Below, one piece after another: positions 24,192-32,626 of a stretch of DNA of 51,268 nucleotides. Position 1 is the stretch's first letter. Every line of letters begins with the position of its first letter. The stretch is from Actinomycetota bacterium. GTDB taxonomy: Bacteria > Actinomycetota > CADDZG01 > WHSQ01. The notes under the pieces are model-generated. The model made no database searches and had not been told where the DNA came from. It saw only the letters and a list, made by a program, of their open reading frames with translations. Both the position numbers and the translations under genes were made by a program. The DNA lies in contig JAUJNI010000001.1 of the NCBI GenBank assembly GCA_030446465.1, forward strand, positions 819,240 to 870,507, in the 5' to 3' direction.

Positions 24192-25028
24192 ATGAGGCAG
24201 GAGACGCGGCAGGCCCTCGATCAAGACCACGGGGACATCACGACCACGGACCCGGCCGCCACCGAGGAGAAGGCCGCCCAAGCCCAGCTCCATCAGTCCG
24301 AGAGGATGGAAGCGCTGGGCCGTCTCGCAGGCGGCATTGCACACGACTTCAACAACCTCTTGGTCGTCATCATCAACTACGCGACCTTCCTGCTGGAGAG
24401 CTTCCCTGAGGACGACCCGAGACGGGGGGACGTCGAGGAGATAAGGCGTGCGGGCGAGAGGGGGGCCAGGTTGGTCAAGCAGTTGGTGAGCGTCTCGCGC
24501 CGTGAGGTTGCCGCCCCGAGATGGGTCGACCTCAACCCGGTGGTGCTCGGGGCAGAGGAGTTCCTCAGGCGCATGCTCGGCGACAACCTGAGACTGACCT
24601 TCCGACAGCAGCCGGGCCTCTGGAGCACGAGGGTCGATCCTCGCCAGATCGAGCACATCCTGTTCATCCTTGCCCTGAACGCACGCGACGCGATGGCGGG
24701 CGACGGGCGACTGATCATCGAGACCACGAATGTCACCATTGAAAAGGAACAGATATGGGAGCCGGCGGGAGTGCTCGCCGGCGACTACGTCTCGCTCATG
24801 GTGACGGACACCGCCCTTGCAACGACCGACCAGGTTCGGGCACACATCTTCGAGCCCATCTGGCGCACCAAAGCCGGCCCCGATGCGATCGGCCTGGGAC
24901 TGGCGACCGTGTACGGGTTGGTGGAACAGGCAAACGGCAGAGTGTCGGTGCACTTCGATCCCGAGCGGGGCACCACCTTCAGGATCTACTTCCGGGCCAG
25001 CCGCAACAATCCGCTTGCCGAGAGGTAG
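24192..25028 (+). CDS. PAS-less histidine kinase with degenerate ATP-binding motif
   Basis: About 279 residues with no sensor domain. The phosphoacceptor His is residue 51 ([16 protein letters not shown]), and the helix after it is normal. The N box is intact (ILALNARDAMAGDGR), and G2 is [13 protein letters not shown]. The G1 box, normally DTGxGM, reads VTDTALATT and has lost both glycines. The F box, normally FEPFFTTK, reads IFEPIWRTK. The kinase core may therefore be inactive or a pseudokinase acting as a phosphotransfer or phosphatase partner. AGGAG precedes the ATG, and the gene starts 9 bp after the sortase gene, so it probably belongs to the same operon. Confidence 0.8.
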   Translation: MRQETRQALDQDHGDITTTDPAATEEKAAQAQLHQSERMEALGRLAGGIAHDFNNLLVVIINYATFLLESFPEDDPRRGDVEEIRRAGERGARLVKQLVSVSRREVAAPRWVDLNPVVLGAEEFLRRMLGDNLRLTFRQQPGLWSTRVDPRQIEHILFILALNARDAMAGDGRLIIETTNVTIEKEQIWEPAGVLAGDYVSLMVTDTALATTDQVRAHIFEPIWRTKAGPDAIGLGLATVYGLVEQANGRVSVHFDPERGTTFRIYFRASRNNPLAER

Positions 25029-25036
25029 CGGCTCGT

Positions 25037-25886
25037 TCAGCCGAGGGCGATCAGCGTGGCTGCGAGGCCCGCGCAGGCGAGGCCGGCGACTTGGGGGCGG
25101 TGCAGCCGCTCGTGCAGCACCACCCGAGCCAGCACCACCGTGCTTGCCGGATAGAGCGAGGTGAGCACCGCCACGAGAGACAACAGCCCGCGCCGCGTCG
25201 CGAGGAGGTAGAGCAGGTTGGCGGCAACGTCGAGGACGCCGGCCCCTCCGATCCCCGCCATGGTTCCGGGGGCCGGGCTGAGTTGCGGACGCACCACGAG
25301 GATCGCGGCAACGATTACGGCGAAGGAGCCGCCCCGGGCACCGACCAGGGCCACAGCCCCGAGTCATCGCCTGCAAGCCCCAGGAAGATGAAGAACCCCC
25401 GAAGCACAGTCCCGCCCCGACGGCTTCCAGCAGCCCCGTCGGTCGAGCCCCCTCCGTACCGGAACGGACCGGAGCCGTCTCGTGTCCCAAGGACACCAGA
25501 GCCACCGCGGCGAGGCCGAGGGCGACACCGATGAGGGCCACCCACGTGGGGCGCTCCCCGCTTGCGATACCAACCACCACGGGAATGCTTGCGGCAACGA
25601 CCGCGGTCACGGGGGCGACCACGCTCATCTGGCCCCGGGCAAGCCCTCGGTAAAGAAGCGTCACCCCCAGCCCACCGGCAACTCCGGCGGCGGCGCCCGC
25701 TCCTGTGGCGGCTCGGTCCCAAGGGGTGTCGAGCAGCAGAGGCACCGCCGCGAGCATGAGGACAGAGCCCACCACCTGAGAGAGCAGGACCACGGCCAGG
25801 ACGTTGGTCCGCTTGGTCATGAGGCCCCCGAGAAAGTCAGCCGCTCCATATGCAAGCGCCGCGCCCAAACCGAGAACGATGACCAT
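25037..25886 (-). pseudogene. EamA/DMT-family transporter gene with two frameshifts
   Basis: The N-terminal half runs from ATG 25886 ([20 protein letters not shown]) and continues [40 protein letters not shown] and LIGVALGLAAVALVSLG up to GAGLCFGG. It then continues in a second frame (FFIFLGLAGDDSGLW) and a third (ALVGARGGSFAVIVAAILVV to VAGLACAGLAATLIALG). The two shifts lie near 25325-25400. Restored, the protein would have ten helices of the drug/metabolite transporter type. It converges on the degenerate kinase gene. Confidence 0.75.
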
Positions 25887-25989
25887 GGGGCTATCTTGCT
25901 GTAGAAGGAGCGGCCGGCGCGCCGGTCCACATGGTCCGCGCACACCGTCGAGGGCACAATGCTTGCCCGTAGAGCAGAGGAGGCCCAGG

Positions 25990-27330
25990 TTGTCTGATCG
26001 GTTCGACGCCATCGTGATTGGAATGGGGCCCGGCGGAGAGGTGGCCGCGACCCGGCTGATCGACGGCGGCATGAAGGTCGCAGTGATCGAGCGGGAGCTC
26101 ATCGGAGGCGAGTGCGGCTACTGGGCCTGCATTCCGTCAAAGACCCTCATTCGTCCGGCGGAGGCTCGTTGGGAGGCAAGGAGGCCGCCGGAGTGAACAC
26201 CCCGGAGCTGGTATGGAAGGAGGCCTCCGCCTATCGCGACTTCATGATCCGGAACCTCGATGACTCCAAGCAGGTGAGCGAGTACGAGGCCAAGGGGGCC
26301 GAGGTCATCAAGGGCAGCGCGCGGCTAGGGGGCCGGGTGTCGTGGAGGTCGACGGGCTCCGGCTGGAGGCAGATCACGTCGTCGTCGCGACGGGGTCGGA
26401 TCCGGTCATGCCGCCGATCGACGGGCTCGGCGAGGTTGAGGTGTGGACCAACCGGGAGGCCACTTCCTCAAAGAGGTCCCGGGCCGGGCCGTAGTCGTGG
26501 GCGGGGGCCGGTCGGCATCGAGATGAGTCAGATCCTGGCCCGCTTCGGGTCCGAGGTCACGCTGGTGCAGGGCGCCGAAAGGCTTCTCAACCGAGAGGAT
26601 GGGGAGGCGTCCGAGCTGGTGCACGCTTCGCTCGAGCGGGACGGCATCGACGTGCGCGTCGGGACCCACGTGAGCGCGACCGAGCCGGTCGACGGACGGG
26701 CTCGAGTGACGCTCGACAATGGGGACACCGTCACGACCGACGTCGTCATAATCGGCGCCGGGCGCAGGCCCAGGACCGGGGACATGGGCTTCGAGTCGGT
26801 TGCGGTGGAGCCGGCCACGTGGGCTGCAGGTGGACGACCGTTGCAGCGTCACAAAGGGCCTGTGGGCGGTGGGGGACGTGACCGGCGTGGCGCTCTTCAC
26901 CCACGTCGCCAAGTACCAGGGACGGGTGGCCGCGGCCAACATCCTGGGGACCCCTGCCACGGCCGACTACCGCTCGATCCCTCGCGTGGTGTTCTCTGAC
27001 CCGGAGGTCGCGGCGGTCGGCGTGACCGAGGAGCAGGCCCGCGCCAAGGGGCTCGACATCGCAACGGGCTCCATTGATCTGGCTGAGGCGATCGCGCGCC
27101 CCTGGACCTACGCCACGAATCCCGGCGGACGACTCGGCCTGATCGCCGATCGCGGACGAGGCGTCCTGGTGGGTGCTTGGGCGGTGGCGCCACTTGCGTC
27201 GGAATGGATCCACGAGGCAGTGCTCGCAATCCGCGCACGGATCCCGATTGCGACCCTGCTCGACACCGTTGCCCAGTTCCCGAGCTACTCGGAGGCGTAC
27301 CTCGCGGCGCTCGAAAAGCTTGATCTATAG
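25990..27330 (+). pseudogene. FAD-dependent disulfide oxidoreductase (mercuric reductase/lipoamide dehydrogenase-like) with several frameshifts
   Basis: It begins at TTG 25990 with GGAGG about 6 bases upstream ([20 protein letters not shown]) and has the redox-disulfide motif [14 protein letters not shown]. Similarity then moves between frames: [14 protein letters not shown] to KGSARL; VVEVDGLRLEADHVVVATG to WTNREAT; FLKEVPGRAVVVGGG; PVGIEMSQILARFGSEVTLV to VVIIGAGRRPR; and VDDRCSVTKGLWAVGDVTGV to the C-terminal dimerisation region YSEAYLAALEKL. That implies about five single-base shifts, some in G/C runs (for example near 26510). If intact it would be a class I NAD(P)H-dependent oxidoreductase. 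The stop lies 24 bp before the SOS helicase start. Confidence 0.8.
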
Positions 27331-27362
27331 GGATCTCAGACTATAGTCGAACATATGTTCGA
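27320..27362 (+). promoter_or_regulatory. promoter and LexA (SOS) box overlapping the helicase start codon
   Basis: A perfect palindrome TCGAACATATGTTCGA (27347-27362) contains CGAACATATGTTCG, matching the Gram-positive/actinobacterial LexA box CGAACRNRYGTTCG. TATAGT (27342-27347) is a good -10 element, and TTGATC (27320-27325), 16 bp upstream, a plausible -35. The helicase ATG (27355) lies inside the palindrome at the expected transcription start, so the mRNA is probably leaderless. LexA bound here would block the -10/+1 region. Confidence 0.85.
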
Positions 27363-29409
27363 CATAGGGCAGGGCTCGGGCTGGAGGAGCGAGCTCAACG
27401 ACGGGCAACGGGCGGCGGTCGAGCACGGTGACGGTCCTCTTCTTGTCGTGGCGGGGGCCGGAAGCGGAAAGACCAAGACCCTTGCGTGCCGGGTGGCGCA
27501 CCTCATCGAGAAGGGCGTGGACCCGAGTCGAATTTTGTTGCTGACCTTCACTCGCCGCGCTGCGCAGGAGATGCTTGCAAGGGCGGCTCGCCTGACCGCG
27601 GACGGCCACGCCGGACGGGTGATGGGCGGCACCTTTCACTCTGTCGCCCACCGGCTGCTCCGCACTCACGGCTCGGCCATCGGCTTGTCGCCCTCGTTCT
27701 CGGTGATCGATCAGGCCGACTCGGCAGACCTCATGAATCTGATCAGAAGCGATCTGGAGCTGGGCGCGCAGGGTCGCCGCTTTCCTAAGAAGGACACCCT
27801 CGCATCCGTCTACTCGCGCACCGTCAACGGGTCGACCAAGCTCACCGATGTTCTTGGTCGTCACTTCCCCTGGTGCCTCGACGAGGTTGACGGCATCCGC
27901 ATGGTCTTCGAGGCATACGGCGTCCGTAAGCGAGAGCACAATCTCGTCGACTTCGAGGACCTGCTGTTGTTCTGGGCGGCCCTGCTCGAGACGCCGGCAG
28001 GAGCCAAGATCACCGAGTCCTTCGATCACATTCTCGTGGACGAGTACCAGGACACGAACGGGATGCAGGCCGACATCTTGCGGGGCATGGGACAACGGTC
28101 TTCCAACATCACGGTTGTGGGCGACGACGCTCAGGCGATCTATTCGTTCCGGAGTGCAAGTGTTCACAACATCCTGCAGTTCCCTGCCGACTTCCCAGCC
28201 TGCGCGGTGGTGCTCTTAGAGCAGAACTACCGCTCGACCCAGCCGATCCTCGACGTATCCAATGCGGTAATCGCCGGAGCCGCGCGCCGTCACGACAAGC
28301 GCCTGTGGTCTCGCAGGTCTTCCAGTGCACGGCCGGTGCTGCGTACCTGCGTCGACGAGTCCCAGCAGTCGGAGGCTCTGTGCGTCCAAGTGCTCGAGGA
28401 CCGCGAGCGCGGGATAGCTCTCAACAAGCAAGCAGTCCTGTTCCGGACTGGTCACCACAGCGCTCACCTGGAGATCGAGCTCGCTCGTCGAAACGTTCCC
28501 TTCGTGAAGTTCGGCGGACTACGGTTCGTCGACGCAGCGCACGTGAAGGACGTGGTCGCGCTGCTGCGCATCCTCGACAACCCGAGAGACGAGCTCGCCT
28601 GGTTCAGGGTTCTGCAGTTAATAGAGGGGATCGGACCTGTGACTGCCGCGCGCCTCATGCGGGATGTCGACGTCCGGACTAGTGCAGCGGGGGAGCGGTC
28701 CTTACTGCATGATCTGGTTGTCGATCCGCCGGACATGCCTGCGCCCGCGCGAGCCGGGTTTATTGAGTTGGCGGAGGCCCTGCTCGATTGCCTTGACGCC
28801 TCGCTGGCGTCGGCGCCTGCGGTTCAGGTCGAACGATTGCGCCGCTGGTGCGAGCCGGTCTTCGAGCGGGTCTATGACAACCTCTCGAGCCGCATAACGG
28901 ATCTCGTTCAGCTCGAACGGATTGCTGCCGGCTACTCGTGGAGAAGCCGGTTCATATCCGACCTCGCCCTTGACCCACCGGTCTCGACCAGCGACCTTGC
29001 CGGCCCTCCACTCAAGGACGACGACTACCTGGTACTCAGCACGATCCACTCCGCGAAGGGGTGCGAGTGGGACGTGGTCCACGTCATACACGCGTCGGAC
29101 GGAATGATCCCTTCCGACATGGCGACGGGTGATGAGGAGGGTCTCGAAGAAGAGCGACGCCTGTTCTACGTCGCGCTTACCCGGGCCAGGGACGGGCTCC
29201 ACGTCTACTGGTGTCAGCGCTTCTACCACCGCAGGATGGGACTGGACGACACTCACGGTTACGCGCAGTTGACGCGCTTTTTGCCGCAGCCGATCGCCGG
29301 TCTTTTCGAGCAGCGCACTGTTGCTGTAGAAGACGACGATGTCGTTGGAGTGGGATCACCTTCCACGGTGCAGTCGATGGTCGAGAGACTGAGCGAGCTC
29401 TGGGCCTGA
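27355..29409 (+). CDS. UvrD/PcrA-like superfamily 1 DNA helicase, SOS-regulated
   Basis: A helicase of 684 residues. SF1A motifs are in order: Q-motif-like LNDGQRAAVEHGDGPLL, motif I VVAGAGSGKTKTL, Ia LLTFTRRAAQEML, II ILVDEYQDTN, III VVGDDAQAIYSFRSA, IV LLEQNYRST, V STIHSAKGCEWDVVHVIHAS and VI FYVALTRARDGLHVYW. It is an ATP-driven 3'-5' translocase in repair or recombination. The ATG lies inside a LexA box, so the protein begins MFD, and expression should rise on DNA damage. It probably has its own promoter rather than reading from the broken oxidoreductase gene upstream. Confidence 0.93.
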   Translation: MFDIGQGSGWRSELNDGQRAAVEHGDGPLLVVAGAGSGKTKTLACRVAHLIEKGVDPSRILLLTFTRRAAQEMLARAARLTADGHAGRVMGGTFHSVAHRLLRTHGSAIGLSPSFSVIDQADSADLMNLIRSDLELGAQGRRFPKKDTLASVYSRTVNGSTKLTDVLGRHFPWCLDEVDGIRMVFEAYGVRKREHNLVDFEDLLLFWAALLETPAGAKITESFDHILVDEYQDTNGMQADILRGMGQRSSNITVVGDDAQAIYSFRSASVHNILQFPADFPACAVVLLEQNYRSTQPILDVSNAVIAGAARRHDKRLWSRRSSSARPVLRTCVDESQQSEALCVQVLEDRERGIALNKQAVLFRTGHHSAHLEIELARRNVPFVKFGGLRFVDAAHVKDVVALLRILDNPRDELAWFRVLQLIEGIGPVTAARLMRDVDVRTSAAGERSLLHDLVVDPPDMPAPARAGFIELAEALLDCLDASLASAPAVQVERLRRWCEPVFERVYDNLSSRITDLVQLERIAAGYSWRSRFISDLALDPPVSTSDLAGPPLKDDDYLVLSTIHSAKGCEWDVVHVIHASDGMIPSDMATGDEEGLEEERRLFYVALTRARDGLHVYWCQRFYHRRMGLDDTHGYAQLTRFLPQPIAGLFEQRTVAVEDDDVVGVGSPSTVQSMVERLSELWA

Positions 29410-29430
29410 TCCGCCACTATCATCCTGCGC

Positions 29431-30213
29431 ATGGAGCTCGTGTATCGGCCTGTCGTTGGCCTTGCACTCGGCTTGATGAAGGCCATGAAATACAAAGTGA
29501 CTGCAACGGGATACAAGCACGTGCCCGAAACCGGTCCAGCCGTCATAGCAACCAACCACGTTGGCTACTTAGACTTCATTTTCGTCGGTGCCGCAGTAAG
29601 GCCGCGAGGGCGCCTGGTCCGCTTCCTCGCCAAGAGGGAGGTCTTCGAGCATCCGGTTGCCGGACCCTTGATGAGAGGCATGAAGCACATCTCCGTCGAT
29701 CGCTTCGGACAAGCCAGCACGGCCGTCGCCGCTGCGGTCGCCGCCCTCGAACGGGGTGAGGTCGTCGGTATGTTTCCCGAGTCGACCATCAGCCGCTCGT
29801 TCGTGCCTCGAGAAGGGAAGTCCGGGGCCGCTCGTATGGCGATGCTGGCCGGCGCCCCCCTCGTGCCCGGTGCGGTATGGGGAAGCCAAAGGATCCTCAC
29901 CAAAGACAGGCCGAAGAACCTCGAGCGGGACATCGCCATCTCGGTCGACATCGGGGCTCCTATCGAGTACGACCGCGATGAAGATCCGGTCGACGTCACC
30001 AAACGATTGATGTTCACTATCTCTGAGCTGGTCGATCGCGCGCAGGGCGACTATCCGCAGGCCCCCAGAAGCGACGCCGACCGGTGGTGGCTGCCCGCCC
30101 ACCTTGGCGGCACGGCTCCCACCGTGGCGGAGGCCGACGCCATGGCCGCGAGGGACGCCCAGCGCAGGGCAGAGGAGAGGCAGCGCAGGCTCCGTGGTGA
30201 AGAAACCATCTGA
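29431..30213 (+). CDS. 1-acylglycerol-3-phosphate acyltransferase-like protein (PlsC)
   Basis: A protein of 260 residues. The acyltransferase motifs are NHVGYLDF (block I, NHxxxxD, with His and Asp), then VRFLAKREVFEHPV, MKHISVDR and block III GMFPESTISRSF, where most enzymes have FPEGTRS. Block IV is VPGAVWGS. It should transfer an acyl chain to a glycerol-phosphate or related acceptor at the inner membrane surface. The C-terminal 40 residues are charged and Ala-rich (VAEADAMAARDAQRRAEERQ). It lies 21 bp after the SOS helicase gene and could be co-transcribed. Confidence 0.85.
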   Translation: MELVYRPVVGLALGLMKAMKYKVTATGYKHVPETGPAVIATNHVGYLDFIFVGAAVRPRGRLVRFLAKREVFEHPVAGPLMRGMKHISVDRFGQASTAVAAAVAALERGEVVGMFPESTISRSFVPREGKSGAARMAMLAGAPLVPGAVWGSQRILTKDRPKNLERDIAISVDIGAPIEYDRDEDPVDVTKRLMFTISELVDRAQGDYPQAPRSDADRWWLPAHLGGTAPTVAEADAMAARDAQRRAEERQRRLRGEETI

Positions 30214-30245
30214 CGAATCTAAGGAAGGCAGCTAAGGGACTCGGC

Positions 30246-31136
30246 TTATCCCTTCCGGCCGAACAGGTACGCGGAGGCAAGTCGGTTGGTCGCCTCTCCT
30301 CGCTCAACGAGTGGGCGCAGGTGTGCCTCGAACCGCTCGGCTTCCTGGGGCGTTAGAGCTCTCTGAATGGCTTCCCGTTGCGTCGGGATCAGTGGATTGC
30401 CGGAGGTATCCAGAAAGGCGTCCCAGCTCGTGAACCAGGTGCCGGGCGAAATCTCGGCCTCGTACTGAAGGTGGATGCTGGAGAACCCGGCGTTCTCAGC
30501 AAACTCCAGCAGATCGCGATCGTCAAAGTCCACCAGGGTGGCGTCGGGTTTGTCGTCGTCTTTCCTGTAGATCTCCTTGACCTTCCGTGCGAGCTCCATC
30601 ACGGGTGCGACATCAAAGCCCAAGAAGATGTTGTCGGGTTCAGGGTGCCCAAAGCGGTTGATCGGCTCGTACACCGAGAACCGCCCACCTGGCTTGAGCA
30701 CACGGTGAAAGGCATGGAAGGCGTCCTGCTTTCGGGGGAAGGAAAGGTAGATCAGGACCGAGCGGGTGGTGACTGCGTCGACAGACGAGTCATCTATGGC
30801 TGCGAGGTCATCGGCCGACGTGCGCACGAAGCTGCACCTGTCCCTGATGCCGAGTTCCTCAGCCAGACTCTGACCGTAGTCGAGGAGATCCTGTGAGATG
30901 TCGCTGAAGATCACGTTGCCACTCGGGCCAAGAAGGTCGAGTGCACCGAAGGCGATGAGACCGTCACCTGCACCCACGTCGAGCAGGAGCTCTCCCGGAG
31001 TCAGATGGGCATTGTCTAGAACTCGGGCACGCACCGGACGCAGGAACTCAAGCTTGGCCTCCTCCTGCATCGGATCCCCGGCGTGACCTCGCTCAAGAAC
31101 CCACCTCGCCCACTTGTCCTGCACCTTCTCGGCCAC
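30246..31136 (-). CDS. class I SAM-dependent methyltransferase (ArsM/UbiE-like plan)
   Basis: A protein of 296 residues. Motif I is LLLDVGAGDGLIAFGAL, followed by VIFSDISQDLLDYG for the ribose-binding acidic position, and TTRSVLIYLSFPRKQDAF with VLKPGGRFSVYEPINRF further on. The protein starts at GTG (VAEKVQDKWARWVLERGHAG). A helical C-terminal domain of about 110 residues is beyond the minimal fold and may bind substrate, which I cannot identify. It converges with the PlsC gene. Confidence 0.82.
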   Translation of the reverse strand: MAEKVQDKWARWVLERGHAGDPMQEEAKLEFLRPVRARVLDNAHLTPGELLLDVGAGDGLIAFGALDLLGPSGNVIFSDISQDLLDYGQSLAEELGIRDRCSFVRTSADDLAAIDDSSVDAVTTRSVLIYLSFPRKQDAFHAFHRVLKPGGRFSVYEPINRFGHPEPDNIFLGFDVAPVMELARKVKEIYRKDDDKPDATLVDFDDRDLLEFAENAGFSSIHLQYEAEISPGTWFTSWDAFLDTSGNPLIPTQREAIQRALTPQEAERFEAHLRPLVERGEATNRLASAYLFGRKG

Positions 31137-31219
31137 GGAGGCGAGTTTAGGTCTGGGCGTTGCCGGTTTCAGCCCAGGGGAGCCAAGTCAGTCAGTACGC
31201 AGGCTTACCTAATCTGTCT

Positions 31220-31972
31220 CTAAAAGGGGACCTCCTGCGCCAGCAGGCCGCTCCCTGCCCCACGCCCGGAGAGGATGCGGCAGAACTCGACGGCGTCGAT
31301 GGTGATCTGCTCGCCTCCGCCCTTCTTAGTGAAGGTTCCGCCCGCGGGCCCCTCTAAGGTGAGCGTGAACGGCTGGCCGTGGCGGCGCGCCCACTCCGCG
31401 ACGACGTCCGCGACGATGCGGCCGTCGTGGCCGGGGGTGAGCACCAGCTCGCGGCCGGTGGCTCTGGTGATGTCAACGCGATGCATCCAGACGTCGCGGG
31501 TGAGGATCACGTCGAGCAGGTAGCCCAACCGCCACGTCTCGGTGACGCCGGCCACCTCCTCCTTCATGGTCGTCCTGCGGAGCGCACTGGGAACGCGTGC
31601 TCGGGCCCGGGCGGATCTGGGAGCCACCTCGACGAGGCGGTCGATCAGTTGGTCCGTTCCGAGGTGGGCGCGCTCGCGCACCTGCACTGCGGTCATGCCG
31701 TCGATGAAAGGACCGTCGCCGGCAGCCTTCTTGCCGGCTCTCATCTGGTGGATGAACTGGGGCAGCGACGCGAATGCCTCCATACCGCCGAGCACGTGCG
31801 AGGTCATCGCCCGCACGTCCCATGCCGGGCAGTCGGTCGGCTTCGGCCAGTCCTCGGGTCCCAGCGATCGCACGAGGTCCACGGCGCGCTGGTTCTCGGT
31901 GGCGGCGAGCACCGACGCCTCCTCCCGGTTGATCGGGGCTATCTGCTCGACCGAAGTGGAAGTCATCGTCAC
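31220..31972 (-). CDS. maleylpyruvate isomerase family, mycothiol-dependent-type protein
   Basis: A protein of 250 residues. The N-terminal DinB-like helical bundle has the family pattern DWPKPTDCPAWDVRAMTSHV followed by LGGMEAF, then GTDQLIDRLVEVAP and LGYLLDVILTRDVWMHRVDI. The His residues in SHVLGG and VWMHRVD are candidate metal ligands. The C-terminal part reads FTLTLEGPAGGTF. Members use mycothiol or bind an unknown thiol; the substrate is unknown. GTG start with GGAGGAG 6 bases upstream. It overlaps the TetR gene stop by 4 bases, so the two are translationally coupled. Confidence 0.85.
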   Translation of the reverse strand: MTMTSTSVEQIAPINREEASVLAATENQRAVDLVRSLGPEDWPKPTDCPAWDVRAMTSHVLGGMEAFASLPQFIHQMRAGKKAAGDGPFIDGMTAVQVRERAHLGTDQLIDRLVEVAPRSARARARVPSALRRTTMKEEVAGVTETWRLGYLLDVILTRDVWMHRVDITRATGRELVLTPGHDGRIVADVVAEWARRHGQPFTLTLEGPAGGTFTKKGGGEQITIDAVEFCRILSGRGAGSGLLAQEVPF

Positions 31973-32574
31973 CTTTCGCTCCTCCTTTTCATTCGATTCA
32001 GATGGTTGATCAGCATGTCCACTGATTCGTCGACCAGCCGAGCCCAGCGATCGCCACCAGGATCGTTGGAAATCTGCTGGCTGGTGAGACCGGTGCCGAC
32101 CGCGGTCACCAGGTCGAGCATGTCGGGTTCGTTAAAGCCCATGGCGGTCAACCGCTCGCGCAGCACCTCGAGGCCCTTTATGGAGATGGCAAAGGACTCG
32201 GGGGACGGTTGGAAGCCCGGGATGCTGCGCTGGAAGAGAAGCTGGTAACGGACCGGGTCCTCGGTGGAGAAGTCGAAGAAGAAGTGCGTGATGGTCTTGA
32301 GGTCCTCCAGGGGATCGCCGGTGAAGGGGAGACGGGTCTCTCGCTCCAGGAACTCCCTCGCCCCCTGTGCGTACATCGCGTCGTAGATCGCATTCTTCGA
32401 GTCGAAATAGGAGTAGAGCGAGGGCGCTCGCATGCCCACCTTGCTCGCCAGCTCCCGGAGGGATAGCCCGGCGAGGCCCCCGGCACGCGCCAGCTCCCAC
32501 GCTGCCTGGATGATCTCCGCCACCGTTGCCTTATAGCGTTCGGCTCGCCTATCCAAGTTCGGAGTGTCTAACAT
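31969..32574 (-). CDS. TetR-family transcriptional regulator
   Basis: A protein of 201 residues. The N-terminal helix-turn-helix is AGLSLRELASKVGMRAPSLY followed by SYFDSKNAIYDAMYAQG, the canonical TetR DNA-binding pattern. The rest is helical and would bind a ligand and dimerise. It is the first gene of a two-gene operon with the maleylpyruvate isomerase-like gene, which is probably its main target along with itself. Its ATG is inside a CTAAC/GTTAG inverted repeat, a candidate operator. Confidence 0.9.
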   Translation of the reverse strand: MLDTPNLDRRAERYKATVAEIIQAAWELARAGGLAGLSLRELASKVGMRAPSLYSYFDSKNAIYDAMYAQGAREFLERETRLPFTGDPLEDLKTITHFFFDFSTEDPVRYQLLFQRSIPGFQPSPESFAISIKGLEVLRERLTAMGFNEPDMLDLVTAVGTGLTSQQISNDPGGDRWARLVDESVDMLINHLNRMKRRSER

Positions 32575-32612
32575 CGTTAGGAAACGCTAAGGCTGTGGGA
32601 CTGAGCTGTCAA
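32568..32612 (-). promoter_or_regulatory. promoter and candidate TetR operator at the tetR start
   Basis: On the minus strand TTGACA (complement of 32607-32612), a 17-bp spacer and TAGCGT (complement of 32584-32589) form a good sigma-70-type promoter. The inverted repeat CTAAC-3 bp-GTTAG (32568-32580) covers the ATG of the regulator gene, about 9 bases past the -10 box. The transcript is therefore leaderless or nearly so, and a bound dimer would block initiation. Five-base arms are short for a TetR operator, so it may extend further. Confidence 0.6.
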
Positions 32613-32626
32613 GAGCCAGCCCCGAC

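Noticed and set aside
23910-26102. 730-residue open frame on the minus strand
   Set aside because: Only its first part is the EamA transporter; the rest is antisense to the intact kinase and sortase genes.
26185-26200. TGA in the FAD oxidoreductase as another selenocysteine codon
   Set aside because: Similarity after the TGA continues in a different frame, so it is a frameshift, not recoding, and no SECIS-like hairpin follows.
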